Translations under genes and position numbers: made by a program
DNA from: Ferruginibacter sp.
GTDB lineage: Bacteria > Bacteroidota > Bacteroidia > Chitinophagales > Chitinophagaceae
Length of the DNA stretch: 64,000 bases
Assembly (NCBI GenBank): GCA_019638525.1
Contig: JAHBTO010000002.1
Span: forward strand, 593,628-657,627
Direction of reading: 5' to 3'
Shown here: positions 1 to 8,464 of the stretch, one piece after another
How the letters are laid out: each line of letters opens with the position of its first letter
Position numbering within the stretch: the first letter of the stretch is position 1
Notes under the pieces: generated by a model
Seen by the model: only the letters and a program-made list of their open reading frames with translations
What the model was told of the DNA's origin: nothing
The model's database searches: none

Positions 1-1655
1 GTTATGCCGAAGCTATTGGCAGCGGCCATTTAAAAACAAAACTTACCAACGAATGGAAACGCATGCTGGCTATGGATGTGAGCGATGTATATTATGATAA
101 AATACTAATAAACGGCTTTAACACAACTACGCTTACTTCCATTGATGGCCGGCCCTTAAAAGCCGGAGATAAAGTTCGCTTGCGTATTTCAAACGGTGGG
201 GCTTCTTCTTATTTCTGGCTGCGCTATGGCGGTGGAAAAATAACAGTAGTGGCCAGCGATGGCAATGATGTGGAGCCGGTAGAAGTGGACAGACTCATCA
301 TTGCCGTATCGGAAACCTATGATGTGGTACTCCCCATTCCGGAGGAAAATAAATCCTATGAATTGTTGGCAACTACCGAAGACCGCACCCAATCGGCAAG
401 TTATTATTTAGGTAAAGGAACGCCACAACATGCAGGTGCCCTGCCCCGGCTAAAATATTTTGAAGGCATGAAGATGATGAATGATATGATGAAGATGAAC
501 GGCGATCTGGATGATATGGGTATGGACATGAGCCTGAACCAAATGGACATGAACAATGTGATGTATCCCGAAATAACGGGAGAAGAAAAAAAGAAAAAGG
601 GCGATAGCATGGATCACAGCATGCATCATAGTGCCGGAGAAAATATAGTAACGCTTAACTATGCCATGCTGCAATCGCCGGGAAATACAATATTGCCGAA
701 GGATGCACCGGTAAAGAATATAAGATTTACCCTCACCGGCAATATGAACCGATATGTGTGGAGCATGGATGATAAAGTGCTTTCCGAAACCGATAAAATT
801 CCGGTAAAAAAAGGTGAGGTGCTGCGCATAACTATTTACAATAATTCTATGATGCGGCATCCCATTCACCTGCACGGTTTTGATTTCAGGTTGCTGAATG
901 GCAAGGGTGACAAAGCTCCATTGAAAAACATCATTGACATTATGCCGATGGAAACCGACAGTATTGAGTTTTTGGCCAATACCGAGGGCGATTGGTTTTT
1001 TCATTGTCATATTTTATATCACATGATGGCAGGTATGAACCGTGTGTTTGCAGTAGGTGATTATAAAAACCCGCTGCTGCCCGATAAAGCAAAGGCTTAT
1101 AAAATGCTGCAGCGGGAAAGTAATATGCTGCATTTTATGATACAGAATGATTTTGCCAGCAATGGAAACGACGGTGAACTGATGCTGCAAAATGCCCGAT
1201 GGAGCCTCACTACAGAATGGCGATTAGGCTACAACAATATGCACGGCTACGAAACAGAAACCCATCTGGGCCGCTATGTGGACAGGATGCAATGGTTTAA
1301 ACCCTTTATCGGTTTTGACTGGCGCTACCGCAAAATGGGAATGAACGAAGAGGAGAAAAATATTTTTGGACAAAAAAATGAAAAAGATAACAGAGCTGCA
1401 TTGAGCCTTGGTTTTACTTACTTGTTGCCTATGCTGGTCAATTTTCAGGCAGAAGTGTATCAGGATGGTATAGTGCGTTTGCAGTTGATGCGGGAAGATA
1501 TTCCGCTTTCCAAAAGATGGCGGGGCGGCTTTATGATAAACACCGATAAAGAATACATGGCCGATCTGCGCTATATCCTCAGCCGCAACTTCAGCATAAG
1601 GGGACACTATGATAGTGATATGGGATGGGGAGCGGGACTTGTTGTAAATTATTAG
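1..1655 (+). CDS. Multicopper oxidase with C-terminal CopB-like barrel domain (5' truncated)
   Basis: The reading frame is open from base 3, so the gene starts outside the window; about 550 C-terminal codons are visible. The last cupredoxin domain carries the copper-ligand motifs HPIHLHG and HCHILYHMMAGM, the latter giving type 1 (C, H, M) and type 3 ligands. Before it lies a Met/His-rich stretch (about codons 155-210 of the visible part, many MxxM and HSMHH groups), typical of copper-handling CopA-type oxidases. After the oxidase, roughly 190 residues resemble the outer-membrane copper protein CopB: alternating aromatic strands ending in a C-terminal aromatic residue. The likely role is periplasmic or outer-membrane copper oxidation and detoxification. 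The fusion of CopA-like and CopB-like parts in one chain is inferred from sequence character, not from a search. Confidence 0.85.
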   Translation, partial: YAEAIGSGHLKTKLTNEWKRMLAMDVSDVYYDKILINGFNTTTLTSIDGRPLKAGDKVRLRISNGGASSYFWLRYGGGKITVVASDGNDVEPVEVDRLIIAVSETYDVVLPIPEENKSYELLATTEDRTQSASYYLGKGTPQHAGALPRLKYFEGMKMMNDMMKMNGDLDDMGMDMSLNQMDMNNVMYPEITGEEKKKKGDSMDHSMHHSAGENIVTLNYAMLQSPGNTILPKDAPVKNIRFTLTGNMNRYVWSMDDKVLSETDKIPVKKGEVLRITIYNNSMMRHPIHLHGFDFRLLNGKGDKAPLKNIIDIMPMETDSIEFLANTEGDWFFHCHILYHMMAGMNRVFAVGDYKNPLLPDKAKAYKMLQRESNMLHFMIQNDFASNGNDGELMLQNARWSLTTEWRLGYNNMHGYETETHLGRYVDRMQWFKPFIGFDWRYRKMGMNEEEKNIFGQKNEKDNRAALSLGFTYLLPMLVNFQAEVYQDGIVRLQLMREDIPLSKRWRGGFMINTDKEYMADLRYILSRNFSIRGHYDSDMGWGAGLVVNY

Positions 1656-1714
1656 TACAAAAATTTTGAAATGTAAAATGATGAGCAGTATAGCTATTAA
1701 TACCTCTCCTGTTA

Positions 1715-1742
1715 CCGTTGTTGGCCGCCTGATCAACAACAG
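1715..1742. repeat. Short palindromic intergenic repeat, copy A
   Basis: GTTGTTG (1717-1723) and CAACAAC (1734-1740) form a perfect 7-bp inverted repeat around a 10-nt loop. It sits between convergent genes. The same core (TTGTTGG, a CCT-containing loop, CAACAA) recurs at 8326-8347, 15565-15586 and, with a different loop, 18551-18571. No T-tract follows on either strand, so it is not a normal intrinsic terminator. Confidence 0.6.
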
Positions 1743-1761
1743 AAATATTAATTTCTCCAAA

Positions 1762-3336
1762 TCATAGTACCTGTAATTTTTCTTCTTCCATATCAAGTTG
1801 ATACAAATGTTTGCGGATGATTTCTTCATCTAGGTGTACATCGGACTGATTTTTTTTAATCAGCCATTCTCTTTGTTTGTTTAAAATATCAAGGTAAATA
1901 GTTTTAACAGAGGCCGGCATGGTAGGGTCTGCATCGGGATGGCTTTTGTTTTTTAGTTTATCTGCAAACTGCCATAAGAAAATACTCTTGTTCAACTCAT
2001 CCGCATAATTGCTTGTCATATACTGATAAGTATAGCTTGCCAATTCTTTCTTTATCATATTATTTATTTCTTCCTCACTCATTGATTGATGCCGATCTGT
2101 AATATTGAATGCTTTAATGATATAAGGTAAGGTTAACCCCTGTACCAAAAGAGTAGTAAGTATAACAATAAAAGTGATGAATAAAATAAGATTGCGCTGT
2201 GGAAATGCGGTTCCGTCATCCATATATAAAGGAATAGAAAAAGCGGCTGCTAACGACACCACACCTCTCATGCCGGCCCATCCCAAAATAAAAGGAGGTT
2301 TTAATCCGGGGTTTCGGGTATCTGCTACTGTTATAAAATTTTTTGCAATCATGGTAAAAATAACGGCGCCATAAGCCGTCAATATTCTGCCAACAATTAA
2401 AACTGCAGAGATTAAGAGGCCATAACCAATCGCTGATGAAAGGCTAACTCCATGTAAACCGGAAGTTATCTCCGGAAGGTCTAAACCAATCATCAAAAAA
2501 ATCAACCCATTTAATACAAATACCAGGCTTTCCCAAACTGAAAATCCCCGTAGCCTGGATGAACTGCTCAAAAACACATTTCGTTTAGCAGAGAGTAATA
2601 GCCCACCGCTCACTACTGCCATAATACCTGAGCTATGCACTTCTTCTGCTGCCAGGTACATTACATAAGGTGTAACAAAAGTGAGCACTACATCCATCCT
2701 GGAATCGGTTGGGAGAAACTTATGTGCTTTCATAAACAGCCATCCAACAATTAACCCTACAGCAATTCCTCCCAAAACCATCCAACCAAAACTGAGAGCC
2801 GCCTGGTACCAAATAAACTGACCGGTTGTTACGGCAAGCACCGCAAAGCGAAATATTATTAATGAAGAAGCATCGTTTAATAAGCTTTCGCCTTCCAGCA
2901 TTGATGCCATTGACTTAGGAAGCTTAACAAATTTCAGAATAGCGCCGGCACTTACCGCATCCGGTGGAGAAACAATGCCTCCCAGTAAAAATCCCAATGC
3001 CAGTGAAAAGCCCGGAATAAACGCATTGGCAACAAATGCAACAGATAAAGCGGTAAGAAATACAACAGGGAAAGCAAAGCTACTGATTACACGTCGCCAA
3101 AACCAAAGTTCCTTCCAGGAGATAGCCCATGCAGCTTCATATAACAGTGGCGGAAGAAATATAATCAATATCAATTCGGGATTAATATGCATAACCGGGA
3201 TGCCCGGCAGAAAACTGATAAGCAAACCGGCTACTACAAGCAGGATAGGATATGCAACTTTTATTTTGTTGGCCAGGATAATCAACAAAATCATAGCAAT
3301 AACAAGTACGAGAAAAAATGAGAAATGTTCAATCAT
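1762..3336 (-). CDS. Na+/H+ antiporter, CPA1 family
   Basis: This is a 524-residue membrane protein with about 12 hydrophobic segments in the first 400 residues and a soluble C-terminal tail of about 110 residues, the usual size and layout of bacterial CPA1 (NhaP/YjcE-like) exchangers. The segment GGIVSPPDAVSAGAILK matches the family's conserved proton/cation-binding helix with its PDAV aspartate, and GWAGMRGVVSLAAAFSIP matches the conserved GMRG region. It would exchange cytoplasmic Na+ or K+ for protons across the inner membrane, in pH and salt homeostasis. It is convergent with the copper oxidase gene and divergent from the small gene at 3529. The ATG at 3336 leads straight into the first membrane helix. 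Ion specificity cannot be read from sequence. Confidence 0.92.
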   Translation of the reverse strand: MIEHFSFFLVLVIAMILLIILANKIKVAYPILLVVAGLLISFLPGIPVMHINPELILIIFLPPLLYEAAWAISWKELWFWRRVISSFAFPVVFLTALSVAFVANAFIPGFSLALGFLLGGIVSPPDAVSAGAILKFVKLPKSMASMLEGESLLNDASSLIIFRFAVLAVTTGQFIWYQAALSFGWMVLGGIAVGLIVGWLFMKAHKFLPTDSRMDVVLTFVTPYVMYLAAEEVHSSGIMAVVSGGLLLSAKRNVFLSSSSRLRGFSVWESLVFVLNGLIFLMIGLDLPEITSGLHGVSLSSAIGYGLLISAVLIVGRILTAYGAVIFTMIAKNFITVADTRNPGLKPPFILGWAGMRGVVSLAAAFSIPLYMDDGTAFPQRNLILFITFIVILTTLLVQGLTLPYIIKAFNITDRHQSMSEEEINNMIKKELASYTYQYMTSNYADELNKSIFLWQFADKLKNKSHPDADPTMPASVKTIYLDILNKQREWLIKKNQSDVHLDEEIIRKHLYQLDMEEEKLQVL

Positions 3337-3412
3337 TCAGGTTAATTAACTTAACTAATGTACGATAAATCATCATTTCTTAATACATAAACAGATTGGT
3401 TGAAAATAAAAT

Positions 3413-3474
3413 TTCTTCCCAGCAACATCTCCTAATTTATTTTGTGTGCAAGCCAGGAACGTTGCTGGGAAGAA
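3413..3474. repeat. 62-bp element with perfect 14-bp terminal inverted repeats
   Basis: TTCTTCCCAGCAAC (3413-3426) is the exact reverse complement of GTTGCTGGGAAGAA (3461-3474). The interior contains GTGTGCAAGCC (3444-3454), which recurs with at most two changes at 13084-13094, 13177-13187 and 18482-18492. It lies between two divergently transcribed genes, where a terminator would make no sense. Confidence 0.75.
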
Positions 3475-3528
3475 GAATATATTCATTCCTGAATTTGTCA
3501 TTATTCAGTCAGTTTCCTTATTGCGAAA

Positions 3529-3927
3529 ATGGAATTCCCAATTATGTATTGGATTAAAAATATCCACACTGATGTTTGCAAAAATTTTTTTATGTGTGAA
3601 TTTCAGTCGCTTTATTATGGTAGTGATGGATATGTAGTTAAATGTAATATTTGTGGCCATTACCAACTTGGGTTTGCTAGTATCATGCTTACATTACAAA
3701 GAAATGATTTTATCAGTTTAAGTGATATAGTAGCACATAAAATGACAGAAGATAATTACTGTGAAAATGAAAATAGTAAAAGCGTAGTACTTGCAACTCC
3801 ATACTATGGTATTAAAATTTTACTTACTCGGCAAGAGTTAAAGCAACTTAATTCAATGTTAGAGGAAGCAGATGTAGAGGAAAAAACTCAATCGCTCATT
3901 AATTTGTTCAATTTTCAAAAAGAATAA
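3529..3927 (+). CDS. Small Cys-containing protein, possibly DUF6686-like
   Basis: This is a 132-residue soluble protein with no signal peptide. It has a CNICGHYQLGF motif (CxxC followed by a conserved-looking QLxF) preceded by a further Cys in MCEFQSL, which together could bind a metal or an Fe-S centre. This pattern recalls small Bacteroidota proteins of the DUF6686 type; that assignment is from memory of the motif and is tentative. Alternative starts are ATG 3544 and ATG 3592 (the latter begins MCEF, just before the Cys motif). It stands alone between a palindromic element upstream and a long inverted repeat just after its stop. Function unknown. Confidence 0.6.
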   Translation: MEFPIMYWIKNIHTDVCKNFFMCEFQSLYYGSDGYVVKCNICGHYQLGFASIMLTLQRNDFISLSDIVAHKMTEDNYCENENSKSVVLATPYYGIKILLTRQELKQLNSMLEEADVEEKTQSLINLFNFQKE

Positions 3928-3929
3928 GT

Positions 3930-3999
3930 CCGGGGCTGCTTTGCCTACATATTTAAGAAAAGATATCATATTATTTATTCTTCGTAAAGCATGCCCCGG
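3930..3999. repeat. Long inverted repeat after the small Cys protein
   Basis: CCGGGGCTGCTTT (3930-3942) pairs with AAAGCATGCCCCGG (3986-3999), 13 bp with one bulged base, across a 43-nt AT-rich interior. It starts 3 nt after the stop codon at 3927. It may work as a transcription terminator, but there is no clean T-tract and the loop is long, so another palindromic element is equally possible. Confidence 0.55.
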
Positions 4000-4091
4000 C
4001 ATTAATTTCATTTTTATCCTTAAAATCATTCATTTCCCTTTTATGAAAACATTTTTTCTTATTGCGGAAATAGATAACTGCCATATAAAAA

Positions 4092-4099
4092 TACTTTTG
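4092..4099 (+). promoter_or_regulatory. Possible Bacteroidota -7 box
   Basis: TACTTTTG matches the Bacteroidota -7 consensus TAnnTTTG exactly, 14 nt before the ATG at 4114. No convincing TTG box is seen at the expected spacing upstream. It would drive the porin-Rieske-imelysin-dihaem operon. Confidence 0.35.
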
Positions 4100-4113
4100 C
4101 CGATAATTTATTT

Positions 4114-5355
4114 ATGATGAAAATTAAATATGCCATAGTTAATGTGGCTATAATATTAACTGCTTTATCTTCGCAAGCACAAACAAGAACCAACGCTCAA
4201 CAATTAATATTTACTAACGAAGATTCATTACACCAGGGCCTATCCAAACAAAAAACGGTTATTTCGGGTTATGGGTCTGCTTTTTACCAAAGAGATTTTG
4301 TAGCCCAACAATCTAAAGCCACTTTAGAAAGGATTGTTTTGTTTGTAGGGCATCAGTTTAATTCTAAGATTTCGTTGTTTACAGAAATGGAACTGGAAAA
4401 TGCTGTTGTAGTTGGTGGTAAAGAAAAAGGTGAGATAGCAATGGAGCAGGCTTTTTTAAAGTTCAACTTTAATCCCAGGCAATACCTTATTGCAGGGTTA
4501 TTTGTACCAAGGATAGGGATCTTAAATGAAAATCATTTACCGGTAAATTTTAATGGTGTTGAAAGGCCCATGGTTGAGCAATTTGTAATTCCTGCCACCT
4601 GGCGTGAATTGGGTATTGGTTTTTATGGCAGAACTAACAACCTGCCATTAAACTACAGCATTGCCCTGCTTAATGGATTAAATAGTGCAGATTTTGAACA
4701 TGGCAGCGGTATAAAAGAAGGCAGGGCCGAAGGAAGCAATGCATTTGCAAATAATTTGGCTGTTACCGCTTCTTTACAATACAATTGGAAAGATTTTAAA
4801 TTCCAGGTATCGGGCTATACAGGCGGTACGGTTGGCCTAAACAAACGTGGTGCCGACAGCCTGCATTTAAGCAGCGGTGCATTTGGCACTCCTGTTTACC
4901 TGGCAGAAGCTAATGTACAGTACAATAAAAATGCATTCTCTGCAAAAGGGCTTTTTGTAAATATCAGTTATCCTGAGGCTGCTAAAATAAATACAGCCTA
5001 TGCAAAAAATATAGCAACAGATATGTATGGTGGTTATATAGAGTTAGCTTATGACTGGTTATATAATAAACAAAAACAATCCAACCTCACAACTTTTGCC
5101 CGTTATGAAATGCTGGACCTTAATGCATCCATACCGGCTCCGCCAAAAGCTATTTATGATGGCACATTAAAACAGCATCATATCATTGCAGGCATTAGTT
5201 ATTTACCAATAAAAAATGTTGTTATAAAATCAGATGTACGGTTGTTGCACACTGGTAAGCAAAATCCAAATCTCATCATCAACCCTCCTCCCAATGCACT
5301 GCCTTACAAACAAAATAATTCGTTTTTAAATATTGGTATTGGGTATTCATTTTAG
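4114..5355 (+). CDS. Outer-membrane porin-like protein (OprO/OprP-type barrel)
   Basis: This 413-residue protein has a signal peptide (hydrophobic core, then SSQAQ). The rest is amphipathic beta strands such as NSKISLFTEMELEN and FLNIGIGYSF, ending in the C-terminal Phe expected for outer-membrane barrels. Strand patterns and length resemble phosphate-selective-porin-type (OprO/P) proteins of Bacteroidota. It is the first gene of a tight operon: the Rieske gene begins 2 nt after its stop, and an imelysin and a di-haem protein follow. That context suggests it admits a metal complex or other small solute handled by the periplasmic redox proteins. Solute specificity is unknown. The start could also be ATG 4117. 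Confidence 0.75.
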   Translation: MMKIKYAIVNVAIILTALSSQAQTRTNAQQLIFTNEDSLHQGLSKQKTVISGYGSAFYQRDFVAQQSKATLERIVLFVGHQFNSKISLFTEMELENAVVVGGKEKGEIAMEQAFLKFNFNPRQYLIAGLFVPRIGILNENHLPVNFNGVERPMVEQFVIPATWRELGIGFYGRTNNLPLNYSIALLNGLNSADFEHGSGIKEGRAEGSNAFANNLAVTASLQYNWKDFKFQVSGYTGGTVGLNKRGADSLHLSSGAFGTPVYLAEANVQYNKNAFSAKGLFVNISYPEAAKINTAYAKNIATDMYGGYIELAYDWLYNKQKQSNLTTFARYEMLDLNASIPAPPKAIYDGTLKQHHIIAGISYLPIKNVVIKSDVRLLHTGKQNPNLIINPPPNALPYKQNNSFLNIGIGYSF

Positions 5356-5357
5356 TT

Positions 5358-5780
5358 ATGAACAGGAAAGAATTTTTAAAATACGGATGCAATACTTGTT
5401 TGATGGGAGCAATGGCAATGCTGGTTCCGGCTTTACCCGGCTGCAGCCCTGCTTACCCGGTGTTTAAAACTGAGGCACATGATAACCAACTTAATGTTCC
5501 GTTAAACATGTTTGAAAAAACAAATACCCTGTTTGTAAGGCCCAAAGGATGGCAATATGATATAGCCGTACATAAAAATGAAGATGGCCATTACCTGGCA
5601 TTACTACTGCAATGCACCCATATGGATAACCAACTTACCCCTTCACAAAATGGATACTTATGCAGTTTGCATGGCAGCCGCTTTAATAGCCAGGGCGAAG
5701 TATTAAAAGGCCCTGCAGAAACCAATTTAAAAAAATATACAACTACAATAAACAACCACAACTTAATCATCTCAATTTAA
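5358..5780 (+). CDS. Rieske [2Fe-2S] protein, exported
   Basis: This 140-residue protein has the two Rieske cluster-binding motifs CTH (C86, H88) and CSLH (C102, H105), separated by 13 residues. The N-terminus has a basic start (NRKEFLKYG), a hydrophobic core and a lipobox-like LPGC (Cys29), so it is probably an exported lipoprotein; Tat export is possible for a preassembled cluster, but no clear twin arginine is visible. It lies 2 nt after the porin and 10 nt before the imelysin gene. It likely carries electrons to or from the di-haem oxidoreductase two genes on. Its redox partner is inferred from context only. Confidence 0.85.
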   Translation: MNRKEFLKYGCNTCLMGAMAMLVPALPGCSPAYPVFKTEAHDNQLNVPLNMFEKTNTLFVRPKGWQYDIAVHKNEDGHYLALLLQCTHMDNQLTPSQNGYLCSLHGSRFNSQGEVLKGPAETNLKKYTTTINNHNLIISI

Positions 5781-5790
5781 AAATTACTCA

Positions 5791-6861
5791 ATGAAAAAAA
5801 TCACATTATTAGCAATTACTATTGCATCGATAAGCCTTGGCGCCTGTAATAAAAACGATGATACTGTTACGGATAATTTTGAAACCTTAAAAACTGAAGT
5901 TCTTGCAGATTTTACCAATGTGGTAGCAGTAAAGGGATATGCCGATTTAGATAATGCTGCCTCTGCATTAAATACTGCCATTCAAAATTTAAATACAAAT
6001 GCTACTGAAGCAAATTTAACCGAAGCAAAAAATGCCTGGAAAAACATGCGTAGTATTTGGGAAAAATGTGAAGGCTATTTATTTGGCCCTGTAGAAGATA
6101 ATGACTTCGACCCAAATATGGATACATGGCCAACAGATTATGTACAGATGGACTCTTTACTTGCAAGCAGTAATCCGCTTACGGTAGCCGATATTCAAAA
6201 TATTACTTTATCTCTGCGTGGATATCACCCTATTGAATATATCATATTTGGCGACCACGGAAGCAGAACCGCAGCCAGCATTACTGCCAGGCAAAAAGCA
6301 TATATGGTTAGTTTGTCAACCGATTTAAAAAATACCTGCCACGAATTATATTTAAGCTGGACAGCCGCACCAACCAATTTTGCACAACAGGTTATTAATG
6401 CCGGAAATGGCAGTGCAGTATATGCAAAAAAACAAGAAGCCTACCTGGCAATTGTAGAAGCAATGATTGGCATTTGCGATGAAGTGGGTGAAGGTAAAAT
6501 GAAAGAGCCGTATGTAGCGATGGATCCTGCAATAGTAGAATCGCCATATAGCGGAAATTCTGTTAGCGATTTTAGAGACAATATCATTGGGTTACAAAAT
6601 GTTTACCTGGGAAATTTAGGTACAGCAAACGGAAAAGGAATAAACGATTTAGTAGCCGCAAAAAATATTTCTCTTGATAACAAAATACAAAACCAAATTT
6701 CTGCTGCCATCAATTCATTTAACAACATTACAGTTTTTTATGAAGAGGCTATCATTTCTCAAAGAATACAATGCCAGCAAACCATGGCAGCGCTGGCTAC
6801 ATTAAAAACAACTTTGGAAGATGAATTAAAGCCTTTCATCATTCAAAACATACAAGATTAA
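5791..6861 (+). CDS. Imelysin-family (M75/EfeO-like) lipoprotein
   Basis: This 356-residue protein has a lipoprotein signal ending LGAC. The segment RGYHPIEYIIFG contains the GxHxxE signature (G144, H146, E149) of imelysin-like proteins. The family includes ICMP, IrpA and the EfeO/EfeM iron-binding proteins; current evidence points to metal binding rather than peptidase activity. The helical segments around residues 30-110 and 160-240 fit the two four-helix-bundle halves of the fold. Its place between a Rieske protein and a di-haem oxidoreductase echoes known imelysin/di-haem gene pairs in iron acquisition. It probably binds iron at the outer-membrane or periplasmic face. Confidence 0.88.
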   Translation: MKKITLLAITIASISLGACNKNDDTVTDNFETLKTEVLADFTNVVAVKGYADLDNAASALNTAIQNLNTNATEANLTEAKNAWKNMRSIWEKCEGYLFGPVEDNDFDPNMDTWPTDYVQMDSLLASSNPLTVADIQNITLSLRGYHPIEYIIFGDHGSRTAASITARQKAYMVSLSTDLKNTCHELYLSWTAAPTNFAQQVINAGNGSAVYAKKQEAYLAIVEAMIGICDEVGEGKMKEPYVAMDPAIVESPYSGNSVSDFRDNIIGLQNVYLGNLGTANGKGINDLVAAKNISLDNKIQNQISAAINSFNNITVFYEEAIISQRIQCQQTMAALATLKTTLEDELKPFIIQNIQD

Positions 6862-6876
6862 ATTTTATAAGTTACT

Positions 6877-8250
6877 TTGAAAAAACTTTATGTTATCTCC
6901 TTAATTGTATCAGTTGTATTATTGTTTACAATGTGCAATAAAGCCGGCATCTTTAACGAATCGGGTTACGATGAAAGATTAAGTGGCGGCATGGCAACCG
7001 TATTTGATGAAACATCAAAATCATTTGGCCACGAAATTCCTTTTTTAAATGAAAGGGATTTGGCTGTACATGAAATAGGCGATGCAGCTTTTGAACAAAC
7101 ATTTGTATCGGCGCCGGCCCCTGTTAACAGTGGGCTGGGGCCCATTTTTAATAATGTAAGCTGCATCAGTTGCCATCATAATGATGGAAAAGGTACACCA
7201 ACAGCAGGTTTTGTAAATTCATCTTTATTGTTCAGGTTAAGTATTCCGGGTACCGATGCAAATGGAGGCCCCTTACCAATACCCGGTTTTGGCGGACAGT
7301 TACAGGATGTTGCCATTTTTGGAAAACAACCCGAAGCAAATGTAAATATCAGTTATAATAATATTAATGTTACTTATCCCGATGGAGAAATAGTTACACT
7401 TCGTAAACCAACATATACTGTAACTAATGCTTATCAATCCTTACCATCAAATTATCTTATATCGCCACGCCTTGCACCGCCTGTATTTGGTTTAGGATTA
7501 TTACAAAACATACCCGAAGCAACCATTCTTTCTTTTGCTGATGAATTTGATACCAATGGAGATGGTATTAGTGGAAAACCAAATTATGTATTTAATTCTT
7601 ATACACATCAAATGGAATTAGGCAGGTTTGGCTTAAAAGCAAATGTTCCTAATTTATTAATGCAGGTAGCAGGCGCCTACCACCAGGATATGGGTATAAC
7701 TAATTATGTTTTTCCTGTAGAAAGCAGTTACGGGCAATCTCAATCAGACGCTTTAAATGATGATCCTGAATTAGCCGACAGCTTATTAAACCATGTAGTG
7801 TTTTATATAAAAACATTGGCTGTGCCTGCAAGGCGCAATACCACCGATGCCGATGTACAAGCAGGCAAACAATTGTTTACGCAACTTAATTGCAGTGGCT
7901 GTCATAAACCTGTTATACAAACGGGTATAGACTTAAACATAAGCGCCATCAATAACCAGCGCATACAACCCTTTACCGATTTGCTTTTGCACGATATGGG
8001 AGATGATTTGGCAGATAACCGCCCCGACTTTTTAGCCACCGGTAAAGAATGGCGAACAGCTCCACTTTGGGGAATTGGTTTATTTGCAAAAACCAATGGC
8101 ACACCTTTTTATTTACACGATGGAAGGGCAAGAACAATTGAAGAAGCCATCCTTTGGCATGCTGGCGAAGCCCAACAATCAAAACAAAAGTTTATGCAAT
8201 TAAGCAAAACCAACCGCTTAAAACTGCTTAAGTTTATACAATCATTGTAA
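6877..8250 (+). CDS. Di-haem oxidoreductase (thiol oxidoreductase-like, DUF1111 type)
   Basis: The protein has 457 residues from a TTG start; no ATG lies near, and the TTG opens directly on the signal peptide KKLYVISL with lipobox FTMC. Two c-type haem sites are visible: CISCH (C96-H100) and CSGCH (C339-H343). The overall pattern, with HDMGDDLADN and PLWGIGLF before the C-terminal helix, matches the di-haem putative peroxidase family found beside imelysins. The likely role is periplasmic electron transfer or peroxidase chemistry, perhaps changing iron valence for the neighbouring imelysin. It is the last gene of the four-gene operon, 15 nt after the imelysin stop. Confidence 0.88.
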   Translation: MKKLYVISLIVSVVLLFTMCNKAGIFNESGYDERLSGGMATVFDETSKSFGHEIPFLNERDLAVHEIGDAAFEQTFVSAPAPVNSGLGPIFNNVSCISCHHNDGKGTPTAGFVNSSLLFRLSIPGTDANGGPLPIPGFGGQLQDVAIFGKQPEANVNISYNNINVTYPDGEIVTLRKPTYTVTNAYQSLPSNYLISPRLAPPVFGLGLLQNIPEATILSFADEFDTNGDGISGKPNYVFNSYTHQMELGRFGLKANVPNLLMQVAGAYHQDMGITNYVFPVESSYGQSQSDALNDDPELADSLLNHVVFYIKTLAVPARRNTTDADVQAGKQLFTQLNCSGCHKPVIQTGIDLNISAINNQRIQPFTDLLLHDMGDDLADNRPDFLATGKEWRTAPLWGIGLFAKTNGTPFYLHDGRARTIEEAILWHAGEAQQSKQKFMQLSKTNRLKLLKFIQSL

Positions 8251-8276
8251 AAGTGAAATACAATCATTAATCTTAT

Positions 8277-8375
8277 AGTTGTGCATTCGCAACTGTGTAT
8301 TCTGCATATTTGTTGGATACAGCCATTGTTGGTTACCTATCCAACAACATGTTTGTTTAATTAATTTCAATTAAC
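8277..8375. repeat. Palindromic intergenic repeat, copy B, with competing hairpins
   Basis: AGTTG (8277-8281)/CAACT (8290-8294) forms a first small hairpin. Then TTGTTGGATA (8310-8319) pairs perfectly with TATCCAACAA (8338-8347), while a second left arm TTGTTGG (8326-8332) can pair with the same right arm. Bases 8321-8375 align without gaps to 15560-15614, with about 46 of 55 identical by eye. It lies between the di-haem gene and the histidine kinase gene. Confidence 0.6.
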
Positions 8376-8464
8376 AATTATCTATCCATAATTTTTAACC
8401 TCATTACTTCAAAAAAAAATATAGTTTTAAAAGCATAATAAAAAGAAAAAATATATTTTTATGT

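Noticed and set aside
1715..1742. Intrinsic terminator between the convergent oxidase and antiporter genes
   Set aside because: The hairpin lacks a T-tract on either strand, and related copies occur in places where no terminator is needed.
3446..3637. 63-codon frame overlapping the small Cys protein
   Set aside because: It overlaps a better frame with conserved-looking Cys motifs and shows no signal or domain of its own.
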